Shown here: piece by piece, positions 1 to 8,831 of the stretch
Layout of the letters: each line of letters begins with the position of its first letter
Position numbering within the stretch: the stretch's first letter is position 1
Assembly: GCF_000876655.1 (NCBI RefSeq)
Contig: NZ_JYCN01000018.1
Location: 27-64,026 of the forward strand
Direction: 5' to 3'
Length of the DNA stretch: 64,000 bases
From: Arthrobacter sp. SPG23
GTDB taxonomy: Bacteria > Actinomycetota > Actinomycetes > Actinomycetales > Micrococcaceae
Position numbers and translations under genes: made by a program
Notes under the pieces: model-generated
What the model saw: the letters and a program-made list of their open reading frames with translations, nothing else
Told to the model about the DNA's origin: nothing
The model's database searches: none

Positions 1-148
1 CAGTCAGTCCCACCAGGGCCAGCAAGGGCAGGACGATCGCCAGGATGAGCTGCTCCCCGTTGCGGAGCATTGTCAGTGCTTCGTACTTTCCCTGGAGCAG
101 GATGCGACGAAGCAGCGGGGCAGGAGCGCTGCCGAGGACCCGGCTCAT
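1..148 (-). CDS. ABC-2 type transporter permease, N-terminal fragment
   Basis: Only the first 49 codons are inside the window; the gene continues past position 1. Its ATG (148-146) overlaps the TGA of the upstream ATPase as ATGA, so the two are translationally coupled and form one exporter. The visible peptide begins MSRVLGSAPAPLLRRILLQG. A basic cytoplasmic stretch is followed by the start of a hydrophobic helix (residues about 38-49), as in ABC-2 permease subunits. In Mycobacterium an ABC permease/ATPase pair also lies beside sufR, which supports the call. The substrate cannot be read from this fragment. Confidence 0.75.
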   Translation of the reverse strand, partial: MSRVLGSAPAPLLRRILLQGKYEALTMLRNGEQLILAIVLPLLALVGLT

Positions 149-1116
149 CGGATCTCCCTTCCCGAGATGTCCAAAAATACGTCTTCGAGGCTACGGGCCT
201 CCAGGCTCATGGAGCCGGGCATGATGCCGTGGGCAGCCCACCAAGCCGTCAGCGAGGCAAGGTCTTCCGGGGTCAGCGCGCCGGTTGCGGCATAGCTCCC
301 GGCTCGGGTTTCGCGGACGTCCACGGCGGGGGGCAGCACGCCAGTGAAGTCCAGGCCGGGCCGTGCCTCGAAAAGAAGCGTCCGGACATGTTCCTGGGCG
401 GCGTCCGCACCCAGATTGCGCTGCAGCAGCTGCGCCACCGTGCCCTCCGCGACGTTCCGGCCCGCATCAATGATGTACACATAGTCGGCCAGCCGCTGGG
501 CATCGTCCATAAGGTGGGTCGTCAGGACGATTCCCATCCCGGCATCCCGCAGTTCGGAAATCAATTGGAAAACCAGCTGGCGTGACTGTGGATCCAGGCC
601 CGCACTCGGCTCGTCCAGGAAGAGGACTTCGGGGTTTCCCACCAGGGCAGCGGCAAGTGCCAGCCGCTGCCGCTGGCCGCCGGAGAGGCGCCGGACCGTG
701 GTCCGGCTAAACGTGTCAATGCCTAGGCGCCCGATCAATTCATCAACAGGCCATGGATCCTGGTACATACCGGCGATATGCTTCAGCAGGGGGATGGGAC
801 GGGCCGACGGCGGCAACCCGCCGTCCTGCAGCATCACACCCACGCGGGAGCGGAGCGAGGCCCCTGAAATGTCCGGGTCCTGGCCGAGCAAGGAGACCGT
901 ACCGCCGGACCGCCGCTGCAATCCCTGCGCGCATTCAATGGTGGTCGTTTTGCCGGCGCCGTTGGCTCCCAGCAGGGCGGTGACCTGTCCGCGTTCGGCG
1001 GCCAGGGAGACGCCGCTGACCACCCGGAGCATCTTGCCGTCAAGGGAAGCCAGCGGGCCAACGTCCTTGATGAGTCCGGTAATGGACAGGACGGGAGAAT
1101 CGGGAGATCGCACCAA
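145..1116 (-). CDS. ABC transporter ATP-binding protein (exporter type)
   Basis: This 323-residue protein supplies ATP hydrolysis for the coupled ABC-2 permease that starts inside its stop codon. It has Walker A GANGAGKTT (about residues 49-57), signature LSGGQRQR (about 144-151) and Walker B VLFLDEP with a following D-loop. The last roughly 90 residues form the extra C-terminal domain common in drug or lipid exporter ATPases (CcmA/DrrA type). The gene is divergent from sufR across about 110 bp. The transported compound is unknown; the neighbourhood (sufR-suf operon on one side) matches the Mycobacterium Rv1457c-Rv1458c arrangement as I recall it. Confidence 0.9.
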   Translation of the reverse strand: MVRSPDSPVLSITGLIKDVGPLASLDGKMLRVVSGVSLAAERGQVTALLGANGAGKTTTIECAQGLQRRSGGTVSLLGQDPDISGASLRSRVGVMLQDGGLPPSARPIPLLKHIAGMYQDPWPVDELIGRLGIDTFSRTTVRRLSGGQRQRLALAAALVGNPEVLFLDEPSAGLDPQSRQLVFQLISELRDAGMGIVLTTHLMDDAQRLADYVYIIDAGRNVAEGTVAQLLQRNLGADAAQEHVRTLLFEARPGLDFTGVLPPAVDVRETRAGSYAATGALTPEDLASLTAWWAAHGIMPGSMSLEARSLEDVFLDISGREIR

Positions 1117-1163
1117 AGCATTCTACGGGATGTAGTACGCGCGCCACCCGACGGGATGTGACC

Positions 1164-1182
1164 GCAGGTCAGCCTCGCCTTA
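1164..1182. promoter_or_regulatory. Possible DtxR/IdeR-like iron box in the sufR/ABC divergent promoter region
   Basis: GCAGGTCAGCCTCGCCTTA matches the actinobacterial iron-box consensus (TTAGGTTAGCCTAACCTAA) at 13 of 19 positions by eye, with an intact AGGT and CCT core. It lies 46 bases upstream of the sufR ATG. Iron control of suf genes would make biological sense, but the outer bases and part of the right arm deviate. No SufR operator of the ACACT-N5-TGTGA type known from mycobacteria is visible here. Confidence 0.3.
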
Positions 1183-1227
1183 CTGGAACAGGGGAGTAAA
1201 TTACGACATGATTGTGTTGTGTATTCC

Positions 1228-2097
1228 ATGAGCACTCGACTTTCTGCGCCCCGAACCGGGCAAGCCGCGCCCGATGGCGCCGCCGGTTCGCTCCGGCCCG
1301 GGATTTCTGCGCCCGCAACAAGGCCGGCGCCGGCGCCGCACACGTTGCCGGCGGACTCGGAAGAGCGTACGCGCGACCGCGTACTGAATGCTGTGCTGGA
1401 GCACGGGCCTGTCAGCGCTGCCGAGCTCGGTGACCTGCTGGGATTCACTCCCGCAGCCGTACGCCGCCACTTGGACCACCTGTCCCGCAGCGGAGTCATT
1501 GAGGTCAAACGCGTGGCGAGAGCCGGCGCCGGCGCCGGACGCCCGGCCCGCCGCTACGTCCTCAGTTCGCAGGGCCAGTCCAGCCTGGGCGACGACTACC
1601 TCGACATTGCCGGCCAGGCCCTCCAGCGCCTGGGCGAAATTGCCGGACCCGACGCCGTCCGTGAGTTCGCCGTCGAGCGTTTTGCCGACATGGAGCGCAG
1701 GTACGCGCCGGAGATCGAGGCCGCCGGCCAGGACATCACCGCCCGGGCGCAAGCACTGTCCGCAGCGTTGAGCCGGGACGGGTTCGTTGCCTCCGCAGCG
1801 TCCATTGAAGCCAAAGCGCCGCTCCCCGCTGCGCTTTCAAGCGTCCAGCTCTGCCAGGGACACTGCCCCATCCAGCAGCTGGCCACGAAGTTCCCGGTGT
1901 TCTGCGACGTCGAAACCGAGGTCTTCTCCCGGCTCGTCGGCGTCGACGTGCGACGACTGTCCACGCTGGCACGCGGCGGACACGTGTGCACCACCCACAT
2001 ACCTACAGGCCGTCCGGCCGCGAAGGGGCCAGCCGGTCCCGGACACACCACGGACAGCCTGGGCGAAGTATCCAACCATCTGCAAGAAAGGCCGTGA
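1228..2097 (+). CDS. sufR: SufR-type Fe-S cluster-binding transcriptional regulator
   Basis: Predicted [4Fe-4S]-sensing repressor of the suf operon that it heads. A winged helix-turn-helix occupies about residues 48-115 ([20 protein letters not shown] onward). The C-terminal half carries C209, C213, C226 and C254. The spacing C213-x12-C226-x27-C254 equals that of the three cluster-ligand cysteines I recall for cyanobacterial SufR (C164, C177, C205). The first 45 residues are Ala/Pro-rich and probably disordered. I chose ATG 1228; GTG 1219 is in frame just upstream. Neither start has a good Shine-Dalgarno sequence, so the mRNA may be leaderless. The stop overlaps the sufB start by one base (TGATG), indicating co-transcription and autoregulation. 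Confidence 0.9.
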   Translation: MSTRLSAPRTGQAAPDGAAGSLRPGISAPATRPAPAPHTLPADSEERTRDRVLNAVLEHGPVSAAELGDLLGFTPAAVRRHLDHLSRSGVIEVKRVARAGAGAGRPARRYVLSSQGQSSLGDDYLDIAGQALQRLGEIAGPDAVREFAVERFADMERRYAPEIEAAGQDITARAQALSAALSRDGFVASAASIEAKAPLPAALSSVQLCQGHCPIQQLATKFPVFCDVETEVFSRLVGVDVRRLSTLARGGHVCTTHIPTGRPAAKGPAGPGHTTDSLGEVSNHLQERP

Positions 2098-3560
2098 TGA
2101 CGGACCAACTATCAGAGAACAAGGTTGCTGAAACTACTGTGATTTCGGAGATTCTGGAGAAGAACCCCGAGCTCCACGGTATTGGCACCTACGAGTACGG
2201 CTGGGCCGACAAGAACGATGTCGGAGCCAACGCGCGTCGTGGCATCAACGACGAAGTTGTCCGGGACATTTCGGCCAAGAAGAACGAGCCGGAGTGGATG
2301 CTGGATCTCCGCCTCAAGGGCCTGAAGTACTTCGACCGCAAGCCCATGCCCACGTGGGGTGCAGACCTCTCCGGCATCGACTTCGACAACATCAAGTACT
2401 TCGTGCGCTCCACCGAGAAGCAGGCCGCCACGTGGGAGGACCTCCCCGAGGACATCCGGAACACCTACGAGAAGCTGGGCATTCCGGAAGCCGAGCGCAG
2501 CCGCCTGGTTTCGGGTGTGGCAGCGCAGTACGAATCCGAGGTTGTGTACCACCAGATCCGCGAGGACCTCGAAGCCCAGGGCGTTATCTTCCTGGACACG
2601 GACACCGCCCTGCGCGAGCACCCGGAGATCTTCCAGGAGTACTTCGGCACCATCATTCCCGTGGGTGACAACAAGTTCGCGTCGCTCAACACGGCCGTAT
2701 GGTCCGGCGGATCGTTCGTGTATGTTCCCAAGGGCGTCCACGTGGATATCCCGCTGCAGGCGTACTTCCGCATCAACACGGAAAACATGGGCCAGTTCGA
2801 GCGCACGCTGATCATCGCCGACGAGGACTCCTACGTCCACTACATCGAAGGCTGCACGGCGCCGATCTACACCTCGGACTCGCTGCACTCCGCCGTCGTG
2901 GAGATCATCGTGAAGAAGGGCGCCCGCGTCCGCTACACGACCATCCAGAACTGGTCCAACAACGTGTACAACCTGGTCACCAAGCGCGCCATCTGCGAAG
3001 AGGGCGCCACCATGGAGTGGATCGATGGCAACATCGGCTCCAAGGTCACCATGAAGTACCCGGCCGTCTACCTTGTGGGCGAGCACGCAAAGGGCGAAAC
3101 GCTGTCCATCGCGTTCGCCGGCGAAGGCCAGCACCAGGACACGGGCTCCAAGATGGTGCACATCGCACCGAACACCAAGAGCTCCATCATCTCCAAGTCG
3201 GTGGCCCGCGGCGGCGGCCGCGCCGCCTACCGCGGCCTGGTCCAGATCCGTGAAGGCGCCAAGCATTCGGCCAACACGGTCCGCTGTGACGCCCTGCTGG
3301 TGGACACGATCAGCCGTTCGGACACCTACCCGTACATCGACATCCGTGAAGATGACGTCCAGCTGGGTCACGAGGCAACCGTCTCGCGGGTATCCGAAGA
3401 GCAGCTCTTCTACCTCATGTCCCGCGGCATGCGCGAAGACGAGGCCATGGCCATGATCGTGCGCGGCTTCATCGAGCCGATCGCCCGCGAGCTGCCGATG
3501 GAATACGCCCTCGAGCTGAACCGCCTCATTGAACTCCAGATGGAAGGATCCGTCGGTTAA
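2097..3560 (+). CDS. sufB: Fe-S cluster assembly scaffold protein SufB
   Basis: Core scaffold of the SUF machine, forming the SufBC2D complex on which Fe-S clusters are built in the cytoplasm. The 487 residues match the family length. Recognisable SufB stretches include [20 protein letters not shown] near residue 200 and the C-terminal [20 protein letters not shown] region. The start is set by AAGAAAGG at 2084-2091 and by the TGATG overlap with sufR; a longer in-frame reading from 1986 would run deep into sufR and is not credible. The stop overlaps sufD (TAATG), so sufB and sufD are translationally coupled. Confidence 0.97.
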   Translation: MTDQLSENKVAETTVISEILEKNPELHGIGTYEYGWADKNDVGANARRGINDEVVRDISAKKNEPEWMLDLRLKGLKYFDRKPMPTWGADLSGIDFDNIKYFVRSTEKQAATWEDLPEDIRNTYEKLGIPEAERSRLVSGVAAQYESEVVYHQIREDLEAQGVIFLDTDTALREHPEIFQEYFGTIIPVGDNKFASLNTAVWSGGSFVYVPKGVHVDIPLQAYFRINTENMGQFERTLIIADEDSYVHYIEGCTAPIYTSDSLHSAVVEIIVKKGARVRYTTIQNWSNNVYNLVTKRAICEEGATMEWIDGNIGSKVTMKYPAVYLVGEHAKGETLSIAFAGEGQHQDTGSKMVHIAPNTKSSIISKSVARGGGRAAYRGLVQIREGAKHSANTVRCDALLVDTISRSDTYPYIDIREDDVQLGHEATVSRVSEEQLFYLMSRGMREDEAMAMIVRGFIEPIARELPMEYALELNRLIELQMEGSVG

Positions 3561-4810
3561 TGACTGCCGAAATTACTACTGAAAAGGCCCGCATCGGAGC
3601 GCCTTCCATCGCAGGCTTCACCGAGGAGGGCGAGGGGCTGGTCGCCGCCAAGGTGGACCACACCCACAACCACGGCGTTACCGTGATGTCCTCCCGCGCT
3701 GAACGCCTCACCAGCTTCAACGTTGCCGACTTCCCGCTGCCCACGGGCCGCGAGGAGGAATGGCGCTTCAGCCCGGTCCGCGGACTGGCCAACCTGCTCT
3801 CCGACACCGCAACGGACCTCGATCCCGTGCCGGCCGCCGGCTACACGGTCGAAGCGCCGGAAGGGTACGTCCGCGCTCCGCTCGCTCCCGGAGCCGCACC
3901 CCGCGGAACCGCCCTGGTCCCGGCGGACCGGGCCGCCGTCGTCGCCTCCGCCAACACGGACGAGGCGCTGCATGTGGTCATCCCGGCGGAAGCCGAACCG
4001 GCCGAGCCGCTGCGGATCCTGGTCCACGGCGCGGCCGCCGGCCACCGTTCCAACGCGCACTTCGTGCTGGAAGCGGGCGCCAACTCCCGCAGCGTTGTGA
4101 TCCTGGAACACACCGGTGCCGCCGACCACAACGGCAACCTGGAAGTCATCGTCGGTGAGGGCGCCAAGCTCACCGTGATCTCAGTACAGCTCTGGGAAGA
4201 CGATGCCAAGCACCTGGCGCAGCACGACGCGCAGGTGGGCAAGGACGCTGTGTACAAGCACATCGCCGTGTCCCTGGGCGGATCCATCGTGCGCCTGAAC
4301 TCCAACGTCCGTTTCTCGGGCGAGGGTGCCGAGGCCGAGCTGCTGGGCCTGTACTTCGCCGACGCGGGACAGCATCTGGAGCACCGCTCCTTCGTTGACC
4401 ACAACATGGCCAACTGCAAGTCCAACGTGCTCTACAAGGGCGCCCTGCAGGGTAAGGACGCACACACCGTCTGGGTCGGCGACGTCCTGATCCAGAAGCA
4501 GGCCCTGGGCACCGACTCGTACGAGAAGAACCAGAACCTGGTACTGACGGACGGCTGCCGCGCGGACTCGGTCCCGAACCTCGAGATCGAGACCGGTCTG
4601 ATCGAGGGTGCCGGCCACGCGAGCTCCACCGGGCGTTTCGACGACGAGCACTTGTTCTACCTCATGGCCCGCGGCATCCCCGAGGATGTTGCCCGCCGCC
4701 TGGTTGTCCGCGGCTTCCTCAACGAGATCATCCAGAAGATCAAGGTTCCGGCACTCGAAGAGCGCCTGACCGACGCAGTTGAGCGCGAGCTCGCCGCGAG
4801 CGAGAACTGA
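3560..4810 (+). CDS. sufD: Fe-S cluster assembly protein SufD
   Basis: SufB paralogue that heterodimerises with SufB in the SufBC2D scaffold and assists iron entry and ATP-driven conformational change. The 416-residue protein has the variable N-terminal helical part including REEEWRFSPVRGL and the C-terminal beta-helix, ending with the conserved HASSTGRFDDEHLFYLMARG and RGF motifs shared with SufB. The ATG overlaps the sufB TAA. Downstream is a Rieske ferredoxin gene rather than sufC directly, an arrangement that differs from Mycobacterium. Confidence 0.95.
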   Translation: MTAEITTEKARIGAPSIAGFTEEGEGLVAAKVDHTHNHGVTVMSSRAERLTSFNVADFPLPTGREEEWRFSPVRGLANLLSDTATDLDPVPAAGYTVEAPEGYVRAPLAPGAAPRGTALVPADRAAVVASANTDEALHVVIPAEAEPAEPLRILVHGAAAGHRSNAHFVLEAGANSRSVVILEHTGAADHNGNLEVIVGEGAKLTVISVQLWEDDAKHLAQHDAQVGKDAVYKHIAVSLGGSIVRLNSNVRFSGEGAEAELLGLYFADAGQHLEHRSFVDHNMANCKSNVLYKGALQGKDAHTVWVGDVLIQKQALGTDSYEKNQNLVLTDGCRADSVPNLEIETGLIEGAGHASSTGRFDDEHLFYLMARGIPEDVARRLVVRGFLNEIIQKIKVPALEERLTDAVERELAASEN

Positions 4811-4829
4811 AACAGGCAGGCAGGAACGC

Positions 4830-5186
4830 ATGAGTGAACAACCCAAGGGTGAACTGGTCTGCAATGCCAACGACATCCAGGTGAAACAGGCACTGCGGAT
4901 CCTGATCGATGACTACCCGGTTGCCATCGTCAAGGATTCAATGGGCGAAATCCACGCCATCGGCGACACCTGCTCGCATGCGGACATTTCGCTGTCCGAA
5001 GGGGAAGTGGAAGGCTGTGCCATCGAGTGCTGGGGCCACGGCTCGCAGTTTGACCTGCGCAATGGCCAGCCTCTTCAGCTTCCTGCCTACGATCCCGTGC
5101 CCGTCTTCGCCGTTGAGCTTCATGGCGACGACGTCTACGTGGACGTGACCAATGTTCTGAACGGCGCCACGGTCAGCAACTACTGA
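4830..5186 (+). CDS. Rieske [2Fe-2S] ferredoxin embedded in the suf operon
   Basis: Small soluble Rieske protein of 118 residues, like the ferredoxin subunits of non-heme iron oxygenases. The cluster ligands are visible as CSH (in DTCSHADISL) and CWGHG, the C-x-H and C-x2-H pair that holds a [2Fe-2S] cluster with two Cys and two His. There is no signal peptide or membrane helix. It lies between sufD (19 bp) and sufC (43 bp) on the same strand, so it is likely co-transcribed. A role as electron donor to Fe-S assembly, or as a dedicated client, is inference from position only; no oxygenase partner is encoded nearby. The start ATG 4830 follows GGCAGGAA. Confidence 0.9.
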   Translation: MSEQPKGELVCNANDIQVKQALRILIDDYPVAIVKDSMGEIHAIGDTCSHADISLSEGEVEGCAIECWGHGSQFDLRNGQPLQLPAYDPVPVFAVELHGDDVYVDVTNVLNGATVSNY

Positions 5187-5229
5187 GCGCCCGGCTTCAC
5201 AAGACTTACGAACGAAAAGAAAGAAGAGC

Positions 5230-6027
<798 letters not shown>

Positions 6028-6040
6028 TTAGGACAACGCC

Positions 6041-6373
6041 ATGACCGAAATCAAAGCGGCCCGCACGGGCCTCGAAGATGTCGAAGAGGCACTGAAGGAC
6101 GTCATTGACCCCGAGCTGGGAGTCAACATCGTTGACCTCGGCCTGCTGTACGGCCTGAAGTACTCGGACGACGACGGCGCCCTGCTGATCGACATGACGC
6201 TCACCACGGCGGCGTGCCCCCTCACGGACGTCATCGAAGAGCAGGTGGGCAAGGCCCTCGACGGCGTCGTGGACGACTGGCGGCTGAACTGGGTCTGGAT
6301 GCCGCCATGGGGTCCGGAGCGGATCACCGAAGACGGACGCGACCAGATGCGTGCGCTGGGCTTCAACATCTAG
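6041..6373 (+). CDS. sufT: DUF59/MIP18-family metal-sulfur cluster assembly factor (SufT-like)
   Basis: The 110-residue protein belongs to the SufT/PaaD/MIP18 family involved in Fe-S cluster maturation. Diagnostic pieces are DPELGVNIVDLGLLYG near residue 23 and the conserved cysteine in TTAACPLTDVIE. It ends with a WMPPWGPERITEDGRDQMR segment typical of actinobacterial members. It is the last gene of the operon, 13 bp after sufC, and is followed by a strong terminator. Exact biochemical function in Actinobacteria is unsettled; carrier or maturation roles are proposed for the family. Confidence 0.9.
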   Translation: MTEIKAARTGLEDVEEALKDVIDPELGVNIVDLGLLYGLKYSDDDGALLIDMTLTTAACPLTDVIEEQVGKALDGVVDDWRLNWVWMPPWGPERITEDGRDQMRALGFNI

Positions 6374-6404
6374 CCAACGGAGCACCCGCTAACAGCACGA
6401 CGCG

Positions 6405-6443
6405 CGGCCGGTCACCTTCCCGAAGGGGGAAGGTGACCGGCCG
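6405..6443. terminator. Strong bidirectional intrinsic terminator after the suf operon
   Basis: A perfect 16-bp stem (6405-6420 paired with 6428-6443) closes a 7-nt loop and can be extended by CGACG/CGTCG on its flanks. It is followed by TTTCGTTT on the + strand. It lies between the converging suf operon and the zinc peptidase gene and can serve both. Confidence 0.9.
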
Positions 6444-6482
6444 CCGTCGTTTCGTTTCTGTTCAGCCGAAGCGTCCTGTCAG

Positions 6483-7364
6483 CTAGAGCGTGGCGGCGCT
6501 AAAGGTATCGCATTTGTTGATGTCGCCGGTCTGGTAGCCCTGGTAGAACCACTTCTGCCGCTGGGCGCTGGAGCCGTGCGTCCAGGCCTCCGGCGAAACC
6601 CGGCCGGTGGCTGCCTTCTGGATGCGGTCGTCACCAACCGCGGACGCGGCGGACAGGGCATCGTTCAGGTCCTGCTGGGTGAGCGGTTCGAGGAAGGGCT
6701 GGCCGGTGTTGGGGTCCTTCTGCGTTGTGGCGTAGCGCACCCAGAGTCCGGCGTAGCAGTCTGCCTGTAGTTCGACGCGGACGGCACCGGATTCGGGGCC
6801 CTGCGGATCCTGCTGGGCGCGGTCAAGGTTGCCCATGATGTTCTGGACGTGGTGGCCAAATTCGTGCGCCACGACGTACTCCTGGGCCAGCGGACCGCCG
6901 GAGGATCCGAAACGGTCCACCAGGTCCTGGAAGAAGCCGGGATCGAAATACGCGGTGGTGTCGGCCGGGCAATAGAACGGCCCCACTTCGGAGGTCGCCC
7001 CGCCGCAGCCGGTGTTGGTGGCCTGGCTGAAGATCACCGTGGTGGGACGCGGATACTCCGTGTTGTACTGGGCGAGGTAGGCCGGCCAGAACGCATTGAG
7101 GCTGTTTACCGTTCCGGTGATGCGGCAGTCGAGCCGGGCGTCCGCGTCGGCGCCGGTCTGGCAGGCCGGCGCGCTGCCCGTGCTCTGCGGCTCCTGGACT
7201 GTGCCAGTCAGGCCTTCCAGCAGTTGCGGGTTGACCCCAAACAGGGCGGCCAGCAGGAGGATGATTCCGCCGCCGATGCCGCCGCCGATCTTGGTTCCGC
7301 GGCCCATCCCGCGCCGGTCCTGGACCTGCGACGGGTCCAGCTGAACGTTGTCATTGAAACTCAT
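6483..7364 (-). CDS. Membrane-anchored neutral zinc metallopeptidase (YpfJ family)
   Basis: The 293-residue protein has an N-terminal cytoplasmic tail, a Gly-rich stretch, one transmembrane helix (about residues 28-44) and an extracellular catalytic domain. The metallopeptidase motif HEFGHH is at 167-172 and a further acidic zinc ligand is likely in VELQADC (about 197-203). Four scattered cysteines may form disulfides outside the cell. ATG 7364 begins MSFNDNVQLDPSQVQDRRGM, the usual family N-terminus; longer readings run into the divergent gene. The physiological substrate is unknown for this family. Confidence 0.9.
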   Translation of the reverse strand: MSFNDNVQLDPSQVQDRRGMGRGTKIGGGIGGGIILLLAALFGVNPQLLEGLTGTVQEPQSTGSAPACQTGADADARLDCRITGTVNSLNAFWPAYLAQYNTEYPRPTTVIFSQATNTGCGGATSEVGPFYCPADTTAYFDPGFFQDLVDRFGSSGGPLAQEYVVAHEFGHHVQNIMGNLDRAQQDPQGPESGAVRVELQADCYAGLWVRYATTQKDPNTGQPFLEPLTQQDLNDALSAASAVGDDRIQKAATGRVSPEAWTHGSSAQRQKWFYQGYQTGDINKCDTFSAATL

Positions 7365-7424
7365 AAAGTCACAATAGCCGTACCGGCCCCGCCGGGAGCC
7401 CTGGACGCCGGTAAAGTTGATCCG

Positions 7425-8831
7425 ATGCCTTTCCTCAACAGACTCCAACGCTGGGCCGATGACCGCCCCGACGACACTGCCGTCGTCGTGGCGGGCCGGC
7501 ACCTCAGCTGGGGCGCGCTTCGGGACGCCGCCGCGGCCCGGACTGCGGACGCCGGACAGGTCAGCGTCCTGGCCGAGCCGAATTCCGTGGACTTTGCCGT
7601 GTCCTATGCCGCCGCGGTGGCAGGCGACCGGCAATGTGCCGTCCTCGACCCCACCTGGCCCGAGCAGCTCAAGGCAGACATCGCGGCCAGGTTGCAAACT
7701 GGCGCCACTGCGGAGCCCGGTCCGCCGGCATCCGCGGAACTCTGCGACGGCACTCCGGAATCCGCCTTCCTGATCGGGCTGACCTCCGGGACCACGTCCG
7801 TGCCCAAGGCGTTCACGAGGTCCAGGCGGTCCTGGCAGCTTTCCTTCGATGCGTCCATCGAGTTTTTCGGACTGACCCAGGAGGACAAGACCCTCGCCCC
7901 GGGACCGCTGGCGGCCAGCCTCAACCTGTACGCGCTCTCCGAATGCCTGTACGCCGGCTCCGAGTTCCACACGCTGGAGTCTTTCGACGTCGGCGACGTT
8001 CACTCGGCCATCACCCATGACGGCATCACCCGGCTTGTGCTGGTGCCCACCATGCTCCGGCTGCTCAGTGAACGCGGACTGGCCGGCTGCGTGGACGCTT
8101 CCGGCGTCACGTCCATCATCTGCGCCGGGTCCAAGCTGGACGCCCGTACCCTGGAGGCCGCCCGCCGCTGGGCACCCCGGGCCACCATCTTCGAGTACTA
8201 CGGAGCCTCCGAACTGAGCTTCGTTTCAGGTGCGGGCCTGCGGGCAGGAGCGCCGCTGGACGCGGGCGGAACGGGAATCGGCAAACCTTTCCCCGGCGTC
8301 GAGGTCCGGATCCTGGCCGACGACGGCGCGCCGCTTCCGGACGGCAGGGACGGCAACATCTGCGTCCGCAGCGGAATGGTCAGCAACGGCTACCTCTGGG
8401 GCGACGACGGGCAGGCACTGCGCTGCTTCGACGGCTGGTACACCGTGGGGGACCAGGGTTACCTGCAGGACGGCGAGCTCCATATCCTGGGCCGCCGCTC
8501 GGACATGATCATCACGGCCGGCAAGAACGTCTACCCGCATGAGGTGGAACTGGCCCTCGCGTCCGTCCCTGGCGTTGCGGCCGCCGTCGCGTCAGGCATG
8601 GCGGATGACGTCCGCGGCCAGCGGGTGATCGCCGGTGTGGTCCCTTCCCATGGTGGAATCACCGCTACGCAGCTGAAGGCGGGGCTGGACGATGTCCTGC
8701 CCAGGGACAAGCGGCCGCTGCAGTATTTTGCCCTCGCGGAACTGCCTGTGACGGACCGCGGCAAAGTCAGCAGGCAGCTGCTGCTCGACTGGATAGAGTG
8801 CGGCGACACCAGGGTCCGCCGCCTTGGCTGA
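7425..8831 (+). CDS. AMP-dependent acyl-CoA ligase (YhfT-like), linked to biotin transport locus
   Basis: The 468-residue ANL-superfamily enzyme is predicted to activate a carboxylic acid to acyl-AMP and then acyl-CoA. The P-loop LTSGTTSVPKAF spans residues 119-130, motif A5 YYGASE about 258-263, followed by the WYTVGDQGYL and GRRSDMI motifs. Near the C-terminus, PVTDRGKVSRQ holds the catalytic lysine. It is short for the family. The thiolase start overlaps its end by 8 nt, so both are co-translated. Bacillus subtilis has the same trio (acyl-CoA ligase yhfT, thiolase yhfS, bioY homologue yhfU), known to me as BirA-controlled, so a role in a biotin precursor route is a reasonable inference; the substrate is unproven. 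ATG 7425 is the first plausible start after the divergent peptidase. Confidence 0.85.
   Translation: MPFLNRLQRWADDRPDDTAVVVAGRHLSWGALRDAAAARTADAGQVSVLAEPNSVDFAVSYAAAVAGDRQCAVLDPTWPEQLKADIAARLQTGATAEPGPPASAELCDGTPESAFLIGLTSGTTSVPKAFTRSRRSWQLSFDASIEFFGLTQEDKTLAPGPLAASLNLYALSECLYAGSEFHTLESFDVGDVHSAITHDGITRLVLVPTMLRLLSERGLAGCVDASGVTSIICAGSKLDARTLEAARRWAPRATIFEYYGASELSFVSGAGLRAGAPLDAGGTGIGKPFPGVEVRILADDGAPLPDGRDGNICVRSGMVSNGYLWGDDGQALRCFDGWYTVGDQGYLQDGELHILGRRSDMIITAGKNVYPHEVELALASVPGVAAAVASGMADDVRGQRVIAGVVPSHGGITATQLKAGLDDVLPRDKRPLQYFALAELPVTDRGKVSRQLLLDWIECGDTRVRRLG

Noticed and set aside
1986..2096. Longer N-terminus for SufB
   Set aside because: Overlaps 110 bp of sufR coding sequence; ATG 2097 has a good ribosome-binding site and the normal family N-terminus.
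2112..3371. 419-codon open frame antisense to sufB
   Set aside because: It is a mirror of the high-GC third-position pattern of sufB; the peptide is Val/Asp/Gly/Arg-rich with no domain, and sufB is unmistakable.
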